From assembly GCA_036971475.1 (NCBI GenBank), contig JBAIZL010000001.1:98284350-98348349 (forward strand): 64,000 nt of DNA. Reading direction: 5' to 3'. The translations under genes and the position numbers were made by a program. Shown here piece by piece: positions 40,301 to 55,800 of this stretch. How positions within the stretch are numbered: position 1 is the first letter of the stretch; every line of letters starts with the position of its first letter. Source of the DNA: Prosapia bicincta (Eukaryota > Arthropoda > Insecta > Hemiptera > Cercopidae). Below the pieces are notes generated by a model. That model did not search any database. It was not told the origin of the DNA and worked only from the letters and a program-made list of their open reading frames with translations.

Positions 40301-43300
40301 AAAGTTGTTAATATCGAAAAACAAAAATATCATTTCGTAGGTATCATACTTTTTATTTCACTTACAGGGTGCGGTAGATAAGTAATGAGACTCAATCTAA
40401 AAAACATTTATTGATCCGATTTGTACAAAACGTTAATATTCTTCGAAGTAGTCGCCTTGGGCTTCGACACATCGTTGTAAGCGCGTTTATTAAGCTTTAT
40501 AGGCTCCACTGTAGTCCGCTGGAGTTATCCCTGTTAGTGCCTTCGTGAAAGCACGTTGAATGTCAAGAATATCGTCAAAACGATGACCCTTCAGGCATCT
40601 TTTTACCTTCGGAATACCTTCCAATTCATTCAACATCTCATGACAAACGTTCACTCGTCGTTGCTTCTGTTCGGCGGTGAGCACTCGGGGAACCAATTTT
40701 GCGCATACTTTCCTCATCATCAAATCTTGTGTAACAATTTAGTGGACCGTAAATTTATTCACGGAGACCTCATCGGCGATCATTTTGAGACTTAAACGAT
40801 GGTCGGAGTCAGAACTTCTTTAACTTTGGCCACCGTTTCATCCACACGACTCGTTGAAGGGTGTCCAGATCGTTCCGGGTCTTCAACGGATTCCCTCCCA
40901 TTTTTAAATTCATTAAACCACCGGAACACTTGAGCTCTTGATAGGGCATCCTCTTTATAGGCCTCCGTAATCATAGGAAACGTTTCCGAAGCAGTTTTGC
41001 CCAAGCAAAAGCAAAATTTGATTGCATACTGCTGTTCTATCGAGCGTTCCATCTTCAGCGTTTTCACAAGTGTCACGGGCACGCAAACAACATATACGCA
41101 AAGGTTGACTCTCACTGTGCCAGAGCTACGACGTGACTGCGAACTGGCTCTATTGTTAGCTCAGATCCCCCACCATCATGTCTGCCGGTGGAGACCGCAC
41201 TGCGAGCGACTGGGGCGCAGCGCGGCGGCCAGTCTCATTACTTTTCTACTGCACCCTGTACATAATCATAATATGAAGTAAAGAAAAAAACTATTAAACA
41301 AAAACATACTAAGTTTTTAACTCTGATCATTCTCTCTTTAGGCATAAATTATTTTTTAAAAATTAACTACCTCCTAGACACAAATATTCAAATATTTGGA
41401 ATATACTTTCTCCATTTTCTCTGAAGGGGATGTTTAGAAACATTTTAGGGAACAATTTTAAGCATACATTCTGTATGCATCCATAATTCTCTAATGTATT
41501 AAGTGCTCTAATGTATTAAGTGATTTCAGTTGGGGTTCTGATGTCTTAGCATTTTTTTACTGCTAATTTTTTGTAGTTCCTTTTGTTAAAATATTTGCTT
41601 AATAGAATCAAAATTTTGAAAAGTAGTAACCAGAACATCATGTAGCGTAGTTACAAGTGAATGGTATCTAAACCTGTTTATTGATGTAATGTTGGATTTT
41701 TAGATTGGTGTCTATGTCAGTCTGAAAGTGTAGTGTGTTTTGTATGTGTATGGGGAAATTTGATTTGGGTTGTGCCTTTCTTATCTCTTTTACGTGTTCT
41801 TCGTATCTTATGGTAAATGTTCTCCCTGTTTGTCCTATGTAAAAGCTGGGTCAGTTGTTGCATGTAATCTTGTATATGTCTGCCCTGTCGTGTTTATCCT
41901 GGTGTGTTTTTGAACTGTGTAGGTATTTTTTAATTGTGTTGGTTGTTGTGAATGCTACTTTATAATAAAGTTTGAGGAAGGAGGAAGCTTTTTTGTGACG
42001 TGTTGTCATGATATGTGTTATATATTTTTGTGTGTTATTGTTTTTTGTAGTGTTATGTGTACATTGTTTTTTGCACATTATGTTGTCTATTAAGGTGTGT
42101 TTGTGTCCGTTTTTTGGGCTATGTGTTTTATTGTGTTTAGTACTTTAATTTTGTCCTCATTGCTCATGGCTATGTTGATTAATCTGTGTATCATGGAGTG
42201 GAATGCAGCATGTTTGTGTTTTGTGAGGTCATTGGACATGTTGTGTATAACTCTGTCTGTTGTGATGGGGTTTCCTGTATATTTTGAATGTGTGTTTGTT
42301 GTTTTGTTTTGTTATCTTTAGTTCTAAGAAATTTCTACAAAAACCTAAAGATCTACAGCACAAAAACTGCAAACTTATTTATTAATTTAACCAAGTAAAG
42401 TTTATTACTTATTGAATTTTCTCAGCACAAGCATTTGAAACTTGGTACTGACAAAATGAGAATCTGCTGAGAAAAATCAGGAAGTAATGGTTTTTGACAT
42501 ACAAATTTATAAACTTCAAAATATAAATATTTTATTATTATTTACTGTTATTACTATTAAAATACCTGCAATTAGAGAAGAAAACATGTTTATCTCTTTA
42601 CAGAAATTATAATATCTAAAATTATCTTCAAAGAAAACAACTCATAAAATAAAGTAAATAAATTAATAATTTTAAAGATCTTGTAAACTGAAGACAGGTT
42701 AAACAAAAAAGTGAATAACTCTAACAACTTCTGAAAATATTCAAAATTTTCTATTTTTTACATAGTTGAACAGGTCAGATTCCCTATAAAACACCAAAAA
42801 GAGTTTGAAAATTATATGTAAGACATAAATGAAAACACTAAAGTCGTGTGAAAAGACAATAATTGATTTTTTTTAAAATCAAGAATTGGTCAAAGGAAAC
42901 CAAACATGACAATAAAAAAAAGGATCCACCAAAGATTAAGTGAGAAATTTCCTAATATATATATGCAGATGACCTGTGTTGTAAGTTATGATTTTGACTG
43001 AAGTTCTGGGGAAAACCAACCTTTCTAAAGGTGTAAATAATTTGCCTTAAATTAATATCTGTCTGGTATAACACTAAGTTTGTTTTTCTAAAGTTACATT
43101 TCATGAGATAGTTAATTTTGTTGTGTTTTATAGAAATATGTTTTACAGCCTTAACTTTTTCATTTATGATTATACTAACCTATGAAGTGCTCTTAATAAT
43201 ACCACCTCCTCCAAAGCCTTCTCCAACTTCTTTGACAAATATGTTGCTGTTAATTTGATAGGTAAGTCAAACAAGTCATCAGATGTCTTTATATTTCCTG

Positions 43301-43848
43301 CATAACCTTTCCTCATCAGTGGATCTACCCATGAAAACATAAGCCGAGCCAAACGGCCCCATCCTTCTAAAGCCACTCCAAGGTAATTTGGGTCTGATTC
43401 CTCTTGAAACCGACTGTATGCCCCCAGTAACGGAGTCGTCTCGTCATTCTTAACAAAAATTTAATACACTGATTTCATATTTAAATAAAAAAGTAGTTAA
43501 AATGAGTTACCATATGACACTAATGCCTTAATGTTAAATCTATTTTCAGCTGATATGTTTCAGATAACTTTCTTTTCAAAGATTTCTTCTTCTAAACTTA
43601 TCATTTACACAATAAATGTAAGAACAAAAATGTTACTTGATTTTTTGCAACCAAGCTTAAGGAAAGTCAGGCACATAGCCAGGGCTTGATTGAGGTCCCC
43701 CCTTGAAAGGTTTTTGAGAAAAATAAAAATCTATGCCAGATTTACAGAACATATTTCCATTGTGGATAAATGTAAAGGCTGTGATTTATTTTGTATTTCA
43801 TTTCACTATTCATAAAATCAGCATGGTATTAGTTTATTAAAAGAAACA

Positions 43849-43894
<46 letters not shown>

Positions 43895-46800
43895 GATTTG
43901 GGATTTATATGGGAATTATTAGTATCATAAAAAATCGGGGATTATACGATAATATTGTTGTAGTTTTTTGAATTTTACTGCAAAATAATTAAAATTCTGA
44001 TTTTATATTTACAATAATTAGGATATAGAACATAAAATCCAGGTCATTTATCCAGCATTATCATGACAACGCATGTGGAAAGGTTACCGTTCCTTATCTC
44101 TATAGCCTACATAAAAATTGAAATCTTGACTGACTAATCAATGTAGAGCAGAAACTAAAAATGATAGACTTCAAATTTAGCAGGAATCTTCGTTATACTA
44201 CGTAGGTTCAAAGAGGCAGAAATACAATTTGAAGGCATATTGAGCCAAAATTGACTATAAACAAAATTTTAAATTCACAAAAATGTTTAAAAGTAAGGAG
44301 CAACAAACATAAAGTAATAAATATTAAAAAACAGTAGTATAAGTATAAAATAAATGTAAATTAGAGCCAAAATGTTGCCATATATTACAAAACAAATTTA
44401 TTAAATTTTATAAAAAAACTACCGAAGATGTGTAGCAATTAGAGATACTGATCAGAAAGATCAGAGAGATAAATGCAAGAGAGGGAAGAAGTTGGCAACG
44501 CCTGTTTAACTTTTTAGTCAGAAAAAACAGTGGCCAGAGAGAGAAGGTCTATTTTAAACCCAATGGTTAAGAAAGGGAAACCTGGCAGGCTAAGGCTTAA
44601 ATCTTTAATTCTGCTAGGCAATCTATTTTTAGTAAAATTTCTCAAAGTATAACTGGCGCAGAAGATTTATCAACAGAAGGAACTATTTTTCAAAACTATT
44701 CGATTTTGTAATACAAACTTCATATCGAGTTAACTTTAACGTATAATGCATTCACAATTTTCCAATCCGGAGGTAGCAGAAGAGAATCTCTCCGCCAGAC
44801 CACAGAGAGGGAGTATGTAAGCATTCCTGAACCACGCCAGACGGGACCAGCATTCATTTGTTCGAACAAACCGGATTATGGGGATGAAGTTTTCCAAGAG
44901 GAAAAAGGCAAGTAAAAACCAGAAATACTTAAATACTTCTTATAGAATCTTAATTTTGAATAAATTGGCAAAATTTAAATTACCAACTTTACAAACATTT
45001 TTGGCTTTACCAAAAATTCATTAACAATTTATTAAATATAAAATTATATAAAAATGTTGTGTAGATGATTAAAAATTTTAAGGAAATATATGCAGAAATA
45101 ATAGTTAGATAAATTCATTAAAAATTTAGTATGTAATAATTTAAATAAATTTTAGTTACAAAAATAAGAATTTTTGATTAGAGATATATAGAAATAATAA
45201 TTACAAAATGTCATGAAATATTTGTCTAGAAAAATAATTGTTTGTTCAGAAAATAGGATTTTGTGAAATAGGGATTACTAAGCAGTTATTAAGAATTTTT
45301 AGAAATAGGAAACGTGAATTGCACTTAAAATGATTAGAAATTTAATAATTGAATACAATTTTAAATCTATTAGAATATTACTTTACAGCCATTGGGAATC
45401 ACTAAATCAGAATATGTGTGATGTTTTATTTTAATCTGTGTTTTATAGTTACATGTAAGAAATTATTTAAATTTATTATTCAAGGCGTTATATAACAACC
45501 ATAATTATTTTTTAAAATTATATTATACAAGTTAATGATTTAAAATTTCCCTAATATAAAAGGATAACTGACATTAGTTTATTATACTAAAATTAAAGAG
45601 AGTAATAGTTGTTTGTCAAGGTGGTAACTATGCTCAATAAAATAAATGTATAACGCCTGTAAATGTTTGCATGTTTTATCACCTCATAAATAAAAACTTG
45701 GAGTATTTTCCAATTAGCTAAATAACACACAGTTTTACAGTTTCTTACTAAAAGGTTTTCACGTACCAAACCCCTCAATAGCAGACACCCCACCCCGAGT
45801 ATTATGCTGGTATAGTGAAGTACTATGCTAATTGGTTTTTGTACAAAATATAGGAATTCATTCATAGGAGATCTATGCAGGGATGTTACAGGCTTTGGTT
45901 GACTGAGAAAAATCTTTCCTAGGTCTTTATAACATTGCAGGACAACTGGCAAGTATTAGGTAGACCTAGGGTTAGGGATAGAAGCATATAGGTAATTTTT
46001 TTGTAGGAAAGGTAAATCCTAGTACTTAACAGGTAAGAAAGAGTCTTGGTTAATAATAAATAAAGAAATGTAAATATGAAAGAAGTAAGAGGAAAATAGA
46101 TAAATGTCAAATAAATATAAGTAGGGATGCTAGGGGGAAATAAATATTTAATAATTAAGGTATAAATGGTAAAATAAAAGGTAGGATAAATATACAGAAG
46201 TAGTAAGCAAGTGGAATAATTTAATTGCTAAGAAAGGATTCAGCAAAATTATAATTTTAAGGGGTACATAAAAGCCGGGTAGAGATCTACCATAAGAAAT
46301 GCACAGAGTTCACAATTTACCTGGTTATATAGTGTAAATTGTTCATCCGATTGACATGTAGCTTAGGAAAGTTAATGAACACAATCCTGAAAAGGTTTTG
46401 GAATATTTGTCAGCCCAACTGAGGGTGTTTAAGTCAATATTAAAAAAAAAAAAAACATTAAAATTCAACTGCCTACTTTTCTGACCTTAATTCAGTCACT
46501 TACATTACAATTAAGAATTATTAATACAGATGCAACTAATAATCAATAGATGGCGGTAATCAGGCTATGAAGTACACCTGATACTTAAATTAAGTGAAAA
46601 CAAGATTTCATACAACAATTAATGTATGTAGACTATTTCAGTTAGTTTACATAAAAACTGTTTTAACACATAAGTTATATTACTTTATTTGCTGCACAAT
46701 ATTAAGCAGAAGAGCTATTGAATTGAAAACCTCTTCAATTTGTAAGTTAATAAATGTATTAATTTATAAAATAAATCTTACTAAATTATTTAAAATAATA

Positions 46801-49800
46801 AATATACATTCTATTTTTATTATTATTATTTTGTTAACATAATACTTGAATGTAATAGATATATAATTAGACTAAATGGTTTTGTTTTGAGAAAGATATG
46901 AATTACATTATTATTTACACTTAAATCCTAGAAATAATGATTTAAATTTATTTAGTAACTATGATTTCATATACATTGAGCAGTGGCTATATTTTGTTTT
47001 TCAGTAATCATAAGTACATGGTTTGGAAATTTTTTTTAAATTTTATTTTTAATTTCTTTAATCACTTTGACATAAGTTTATGACTATCCGAACTTTAAAT
47101 TTTGTAAATTTGTAAAAACGTTCTGAGACAGGACATTTTCGATCGCTCCACGATCTTAATCAGTGTCTTCTGCTTGGAGTTGTTAGGTTAATTAAGGAGT
47201 GATGGTTTTAATGGCAGGTTTTCGATAGTATCAAAGAGTATGTGTATTGGGTTTGTTTGTTTAATATGTATGCATTTTGTGTTTTTGAGTGTTTGTAAAT
47301 TTCATATTGTTCTAGTGTGTTGAGATGTGGTCCTTTTTTGTAGATGTGTAACATTTCTAGGTTATGGTAAATGTTTATGGTTTTGTGTTCTGTTTTTTTA
47401 CATGATTATAGAATGCTGAGTTGGTGTTTTGTTTGTGTTCCTCAACTCTTTGTTCGAAGCTCCAACCTGTTTCCCCAAGGTAGAATTTGTTGCAGTTTAA
47501 TTTGTATTGTAAATGGTTATTAGTTTTGAAATTTATAAATACTCAAAAACACAAAAAACAAACATATTAAACGATCAAACCCAATACAAATCACTAATAC
47601 TCTTTAATACTATCAAAAACCGGCACCGCTTAACCTAACAACAACTCCAAGCAGAAGACACTGACTAAGCGATCAAAAAATTTCGGTCTCAGTAAGTTTT
47701 TACATATTTTTTTAAAATTTAAAGTTTGGATAGTCATAAACTAACATAAAAGTGATTAAATAAGTTTCACCAAACATAATGAACTACAAAATTTAAGATT
47801 TTAATTTCTGTTTGAATTGAATATTTATTGATATAACAGGGCAATGTCTGTCGAGATTGCTATTATGTTCATAGACACTAAATTAAGATTAGCTAAAGTT
47901 ATCAGGACTTTCATTGACTGTTAGGCAATAGTCACAAATTGATTGAAATTCATTCCATACCGCAATGATTCTTGAAATTATGCCAATGTACTGAGAACAC
48001 GAATCTCGTCTTTTTTCTCTGTTCAAATTATTTGTTCTTTCCCATGAAGAATATTATATTATTATGTGTTTTCATTTTTTGGATGTCCCTTGAACCTGTT
48101 TGAAGCTTTTCATGGTAAATGAAGGATTCTAGTACATTCATCATTCCACCACAGAACAGGTGGTTATTGTGATTTTGATAAGGTTTTCAGAAATTGCATT
48201 AAAAACAGTTTTAATAAATTTATTTACAGTGCCATCAATATGAGCTGAGTGTCTGAACATCAGTTGTTTGAAAATTGAAATTTTGGCACAATCAAATGAA
48301 AGTAAAAGATTTGACACACTTCAGTACTATGGCTGCACATAAGCCTGTGAGTTACACAAAATATGCTGCATTATTTTTTGATTTAATTCAAGAGTTTAAA
48401 AGTGGATTTCAAGGTTTTCAAAAAAATGAAGAGTATTTTAACGAAATAAATAAATTACTTTCAAATGGAATGCATTAAAATGCAAAGTAACATTAATGTT
48501 AAAGAAAAATTTGGGAATGTTTTTACTAGAGTCTTATAAAGATTACCTACTCCGAGATAATTATCCTAATTTTCACAGTCTTTAACTTGGCAGTACCTAA
48601 ATTTGTGAACAATTATTTTCAATGATGAAGCATAGGTAAAAGATTATATACAGGTCATATTTAGGAACATAATTTAAAAAAACTTTACTTGCATGAAAAC
48701 TTTTGAACTTAAAGTTTAAACTATAACTATATGATACAATACAATTAGGCATATCTCAAAGATGAACAAAATCAAATTAAGACAATGCTAGGTGAGATGT
48801 ATCAATAAGTTTATTGAGTAAAGGCAGAATTTTATACAGAATGATTGGGCAATGTATTTCATTACTATAACACATCTATTTTAGCCACATTGACAGATTA
48901 TTTTGATCTTTTTATATAAAATAACTTTCATTACTATTGTATTTATAATTTTAACATATACAATTTTAAATGTAGTATACAAGGTCTGTTCAAAAAAATA
49001 CGCGGACTGTTTGAATTTCGCGGCTCAAGTTAGTTTCAGGAGAATCCGCTTGGTATCGCTATGTTCGTATAAATCAGTTGATTAAAACGCAGTATTTCAG
49101 TCGCAGATATCTTCATTTGTTGATGATTTACACGCAGTTTAATAAAGAGTGTTTTTTTCGATTGTCGGATTTTAAAATGGACAGCCTTGAAGGAGCAACG
49201 AATTGCTGTGAAATTTTGTGTAAAACTAGAGAAATCTGCAACAGAAACATTTGCCATGCTTAACACGGCCTACGGCGCTGTTGTCATGAAGCGTACTGCT
49301 TGTTTCAAGTGGCATGAACGTTTCAAGGGTGGCCGACAGTCGATTGATGACGATAAGCGTCCTGGACGTCCTTCAACGTCAACTGACGACCCACACATTG
49401 ACAAAATCAACATCCTGGTGCGCGAAAATCGACATCTGACCATTAGGGAGCTTTCCAAAGAGTGTGGGATATCAGTTGGATCTTGTTACGAGATTTTGAC
49501 CGAAAAATTGAAGATACACCGGCGTCGCTGCGAAATTTGTGCCATGCCTGATGACCAAAAAGCCAATCGCGTCGGGATTTGTCGGGAACTGCTTGATCGT
49601 TCAAATGAAGATGAGAACTTTTTGTCAAGAATTATAACCGGTGATGAATCATGGGTGTATGATTACGACATTGAAACGAAGGGCCAATCATCCCAATGGG
49701 TGAGTCAAGACCCAAAAAAGCTCGCCAAGTTCGGTCGAATGTGAAGGTGATGCTGACAATTTTTTTTTGTGCTAAGGGTGTTGTTGACTATGAGTACCTC

Positions 49801-52800
49801 CCTGAAGGCTCTACAGTCAACCAGTTTACCTACATTGAAGTACTGAATCGTCTGAGGGACGCCGTCCGACGCAAAAGGCCAGAGCTGTGGAGAAGTGATA
49901 ACTGATTTTTCCATCACGAAAACGCTCCAGCTCACTCAGAACTCGTGAGTTTTTGGCCAAACACTCGATCACTGTTCTTCCCCACCATCCCTACTCACCT
50001 GACCTTGCTCCTTGTTCTTATTCCCAAAACTCAAAAAAACCCTCAAAGGAAGAAGATTTGAAACGATTTCGGAGATTAAGGCAAATGCGACGAAGGAGCT
50101 GAACACCATCACAAAAGAAGCGTACCAGGACTGTTTTAACAAGTGGAAACACCGTTGGGATAAGTGTTTGCGTTGGGGAGGAGAGTACTTTGAAGGAGAC
50201 CCATACATGTAACTTCCAAATAAAGTACATTTTTTTTATGACCTCAGTTCGCGTATTTTTTTAACAGACCTCGTATATTATTTTAATCAAATGTTCACTT
50301 ATTTGTTTCCCTCAGTAATGTGGGGTATATTTCTGCAACATATTTAGTACAACCCGAATTTAGGCATGACATTTCACTTTGACACGAAAATCTGGCTTTC
50401 AGTGAATGCATGCAATGTTAATCTTTTAATATAACTCTGCATATTATAATACACCACACATTTCTCAGAGTTTACTAACAAATACATTCTACAACTACAT
50501 GTATAAACTATAATCTACTTGTGTTTCACCAGTTTTATTGAGGCAACTGAGGAATGACCTCATTCAGATAAACTATTACCTCATTACTTGTAGTAGCATT
50601 TGAGTTACAAACAGGGAATGATGAATTACAAAGAGTTTGGTAAGACAGAGTTGTCGTTCAACCAACTTAATCTCTCTCACAATATTTGTTGATAGCCAGT
50701 CAGAACATATCTCATTTTGATTGGTTCCATCTCGCTTAATTAAAAAAAATATATTTTTAATTGTAAACTATTTGGATGTGTAATGAATTAATAACTGCTG
50801 TGAAGTTAACAAATTACACTTCATATTTGTTGATTCCATTTTCACGTGAGCTACTAGTTTTCACTAAAACACTTGTAAATATTTACAAACTTTCCTATAG
50901 TAGCACTTACTTATATTTGTTGAGGATGGCCGTTTCGGGAGATGTGTCCCATTGTCAACTTAGACCGTAACTGATCTCAAGGTTTTCTTAGGTAACTGAC
51001 CTCAACAAATATAAGTAAGTGCTGCTATAGGCAAGCTTGTAAATATTTACAAGTGTTTTAGTAAATTACACTTGTTTAAAATAAGACAAAAGGTTATTGC
51101 TAAAAAGGACACATCTTCCCTTTCTTTTATAGCATAAAAACCTATTAATCTTTGATCACAGAATTTTTAGACTTTGTAGAATTTGTAGCACATTATAAGC
51201 TACTTATCAGATGACTAACATAATCTGTCACCACATCTGTTGATTTTTTAAATTCCTCTGTTTTTATGTAATTGTGTTGCAGTTACACATTACACCTGTT
51301 TGAAAATGTAGTAGACTAATTCTTTGTTAAGAAATAAAACAATATAGAGCATTTTACTGTATCATTTTTTTATTTTTGTATAATGTGTAAATGTGCTATT
51401 TATTTTTATCCAGAATAAGAGCTCTTATTTATTATGAATAGAGTTGATTTTCTTTTACTTGTTATTAATTTTTGTCTATAATATCCAAATTTATATAGCA
51501 GATCATCTATAGTAACAGTTATTCTGTTAAAATTCAAATTTTACTTTATATACAAGATAAAAATTAATACTTTTTATATTTGTTGATTTCATCTTCATGT
51601 GAGCTACTAGTTTTCACTAACACTTGTAAATATTAATAAACTTGCCTATAGTAGCACTTACTTATATTTGTTGAGGATGGCCATTTCAGGAAATGTATCC
51701 CATTGTCAACTCAGACCGTATCCGATTTCAAGCTTATGTAGGTAAGGGTGTTGGGGTGGGGTGGAATATTATGGTGGTATAGGTGTATTTTGTGAGTATT
51801 AGGAGTTATGACGTCAAAAGGTGTGTATGAGTTGTAATGTAATTGTGTATCGAGTACATGTGAAGGGTGTAGTTTGAAGTGTCTGTATATTTCCTATTGT
51901 TCGGTTGTGTAGCGTTGGTTATTTCTGTGTTGTTTATAGGTTAGATGTTTTGTGGAGTTGAGATGATCGGCGAAGTTTGATTGGTAGTTATTGTTTGTTA
52001 GTGTTTTTATATGTCCTTGGTAATGTTTGTAGAAGGACCTCCATGTCTGGCCTATGTAAAAACGGGGACACAAACTGCAAGTTAGTTTGTAAACTCCAGT
52101 GGCGTTGTAAATGTCGTCGATTTTGTTGTTGTATTTTCGTTGTTAGCTTAGACAATGGACTACAATGGACAGCTTACAATGGAACTACACTACATCGAAC
52201 TGCAAGAAGTAGTAAATTTCACCAACACATTAATTACAAACACAAACAATAAAATAAAATTAGTACATAACAAAAAAATATATAACCTCAAAAACACCCA
52301 ACACCCAACACAGGTTACTAATACAACATACGTTTTTCACCCCAGAATTGTAAACCTCACCAACACATCATTTTTAGTTAATGAATTAAACCTATTGACA
52401 AAGGCTTAAAACATAACATCACACCCAAATACAACCAACAAAATTTCACAAAAACTCTAATAGTACATCTTGAAAACACGATCCAACATAACACACCAGT
52501 AGAACAACAAGATGCAATCAAACACCAAATAAAACACAAAATAATCCAAATTAAACCCCCCAAAACAAACACCCAAGAATTGAAAATAGCCAAATCCATC
52601 AAAAAAAAAATTAAAAAAACAAAATTTAACCATAACCAAAGCTGACAAAGGCAACATAACGGTAATTATTAACTATAACGACCTCAACAAAAAAGTACAC
52701 AGCTTCATACAAAATAAGAACATCACTACACTAAAAGAAGACCCAACAACAAAATACAACGCTCAAATCAAAGAAGCAATCAACAAAACAAAACTTATAA

Positions 52801-55800
52801 TCCCACACTACACCAAAAAGCATGTAAAACAAATAAAACCAATAGCCACTAAACTAAACGCCCTGTCCAAATTTCACAAAACAGACATCCCAATACATCC
52901 ACTAATCAACCACACAAGCGCCCCTTCTCATCTCCTAGCCAAATCCCTCGACAAAACGATCCGAAATCATATAAAATTTAATAATCATTGTAACATAAAA
53001 AATAGCCTAAATCTAATAGACAAAATAAAAAACGTAAATATCCCACACAATTCCACTTTAGTCTCTTTCTACATATTAAATCTATATACAAACATCCCCA
53101 TTCCAGAAACCATCAATAGGCCTATCCTCAGAAACATGCTTACAGACACAAATACACCACATACATTGACAAAGTCATCAACCTTACAAAATTAATCACA
53201 TCTCAAAATTATTTCATCTATAATAACACATTCTACAACCAAAAAGATTGCCTACCTATGGGCTCCCCCATAGCTAGCATCTTAGCAGAAATATTCATAC
53301 ACCATATTCAACAAAACCACATTTTATACAACAATAAATACTCAGATAACATAATTTACTGGTACAGATACGTTGACGATATCACAACATTATATAAAGG
53401 TAACGCACGCCGAGCACACATATTTCTAAAACACCTTAATTCCATACACCCAAAACTAACATACACCATCGAAACAGAACAACAAAACTCTCTCAACTTC
53501 CTAGACCTTACAATTAAAGGAACAGACAAACAAACACATAAATTCATCATATACCGAAAACCCACTAGTACCAATACGACGATTCACAGCTCCTCAAAAT
53601 ACCCACATCTACATAAACTAGGCGTTTACAACACCATGATATATCGCCTGCTTAAAACGCCGTTAGACAAAGAAGAACACTACAAGGAGTTAAACACCAT
53701 AAATCATATAGCACAAACTAACAGATACAACCCAACAATGATCGACAAATTATACAATCGCCTAAAAAATAAATCTAATAACTGAAATACAAACACACAA
53801 CAGGACATACCCATAAAATACTTGTCAATACCATACAGATCATCCAAAACCCACAATCTAACCAACACATTACAAAAATACAACTACAAAATAGCTTACT
53901 CCACACACAACACTCTCAATAAACAATTTAAACCCAACAACAAAATCGACAACATTTACAACGCCACTGGAGTTTACAAACTAACTTGTAGTTCGTGCCC
54001 CAGTTTGTACATAGGCTAAACAAGAGGTCCTTTTACAAACGTTACCAAGAACATATAAAAGCACTAACACACAATAACTACCAATCAAACTTCGCCGATC
54101 ATCTCAACTCCACAAAACATGACTACACAGATATAACATCTAACCTACAAATTTTTCATAAACAACACAGAAATAACCAATGCTACACAACCGAACAATA
54201 CGAAATATACAGACACTTCAAACTACACCCTAACACACATACTCAATACACAATTACATTACAACTCACACACACTTTTTGACATCATAACTCCTAATAC
54301 TCACAAAATACATGCATACCACCATAATATACCACCCCCACCCCAACATCCTAACCTACATAAACCTTGAGATCAGTTACGGTCAGAGCTGACAATGGGA
54401 CACATCTCCCGAAATGGCCGTCCTCAACAAATATAAGTAAGTGCTACTATAGGCAAGTTTACTAATATTAGTGTTAGTGAATACTTTTTACTTTAAAATA
54501 CTAAGACTATTACAATAAAACCAATACATGTTAAGTGGTTATACAGAAATATGCAAACACACAAGATAGGCCAGATTCTAAAGTGACCTTATTAACTAAC
54601 TATATTAAAATACTAGATCATCTACCCACTGTACTTAATCCTGACTCACAAAAAGTGAACCATCATGCTCAAATGCTTGAACTATAAAAAATTACTATTT
54701 TCACGTACCACTTGGAAAAACCCACTACTTACTGATATTTGTCAGCAGACACGTTTTGTATTAGGTCAGTGCACTGTTCAATGCTGTGAGTCATGGACAA
54801 AAGTAACGAAAAAGTAATGGGTTTTTGCCAGGTGATACCAAAAGTAGTAACTTTAGAAAACCGCAAGATATACAACATAAAAACTACAAGTTCTAAAAAA
54901 TGAATGTATTACCTCACCCAAGTTATCCTTGAAGCAAACAAAAAACAATTTATTATAAATTAGGTCAAATGTAAACTTCATTACATTAATCAAATCTTGA
55001 GAGAGAGAGAGAGAGAGAGGGGGGGGGCAATGAAAGAGAGAGGAGGGAAGTGGGGAGGGGACAGGGAGAAGAGAGAGATAGTACACCTTCATTATTTACA
55101 CACTAATTATAAAAATCAAAATATGAAAACTTAGAAATCAGTGATTACACAGATTTTTAAACCACATAACAAAATACAAAGTATTGTTTAAATATAATTG
55201 AACATAAGTGAACATAGAAATATTGTAAATGTTTTTTTGAAAATAAGTCCTATTAAAAAAAAATACGATGTATTTCTATATAATTGAGTACAATTTTGTG
55301 CCTCTCCTAACGTTACAATATTCTCCTCTGCTGACTCGTTTCGGAGTGACTCCACAAAACCGTACGATTCAAGTTTTGAAAATGAAGTCACTCCGAAATG
55401 CATCAGCAGAGGAGAATATTGTAATGTTAGGAGAGGCAGAAAACTATACTCAATTATAGAGAAATATTCATAACAGAAATGAAGACGAGTATATTACCAA
55501 TTACAATTGATTTAATTTTTAATTGAAAAATTACTCTATTCTAGCTAAACTTGTTTGTTTTATTTCTGAGTACAAACAAAACCCCTAGTAATAATAGCTT
55601 ATAAATACATTTTAAAATTTTGCAACTCTTTTCTAGAAAAAGGTAATATGTTGTTAGAGGTAAAAGAATGTTTATAACCTATTTCATACTACTCTAATTA
55701 AATGATTTTGTTATTTTGAAAATACATCTAGAATATTTTTATAATATTTAATTATTAAAAACTAGAACAAAGTGAGTTTAAACTATTACAGAATTGTAAA

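Larger units (their letters stand above)
51568..54485 (+). mobile_element. Penelope-like element, family E, near full length with inverted truncated copy
   Basis: A short inverted arm (51568-52147, minus strand) is followed by a long forward copy (52148-54485). The outer ends are inverted repeats (CTATAGTAGCACTTACTTAT and its complement). The forward copy covers an N-terminal region, RT and GIY-YIG endonuclease, and is the most complete PLE here, but has several stops. It lies in ABCC10 intron 1. Confidence 0.9.

Noticed and set aside
45593..46110. Two overlapping minus-strand open frames
   Set aside because: No family match and no splice context; AT-rich chance frames.
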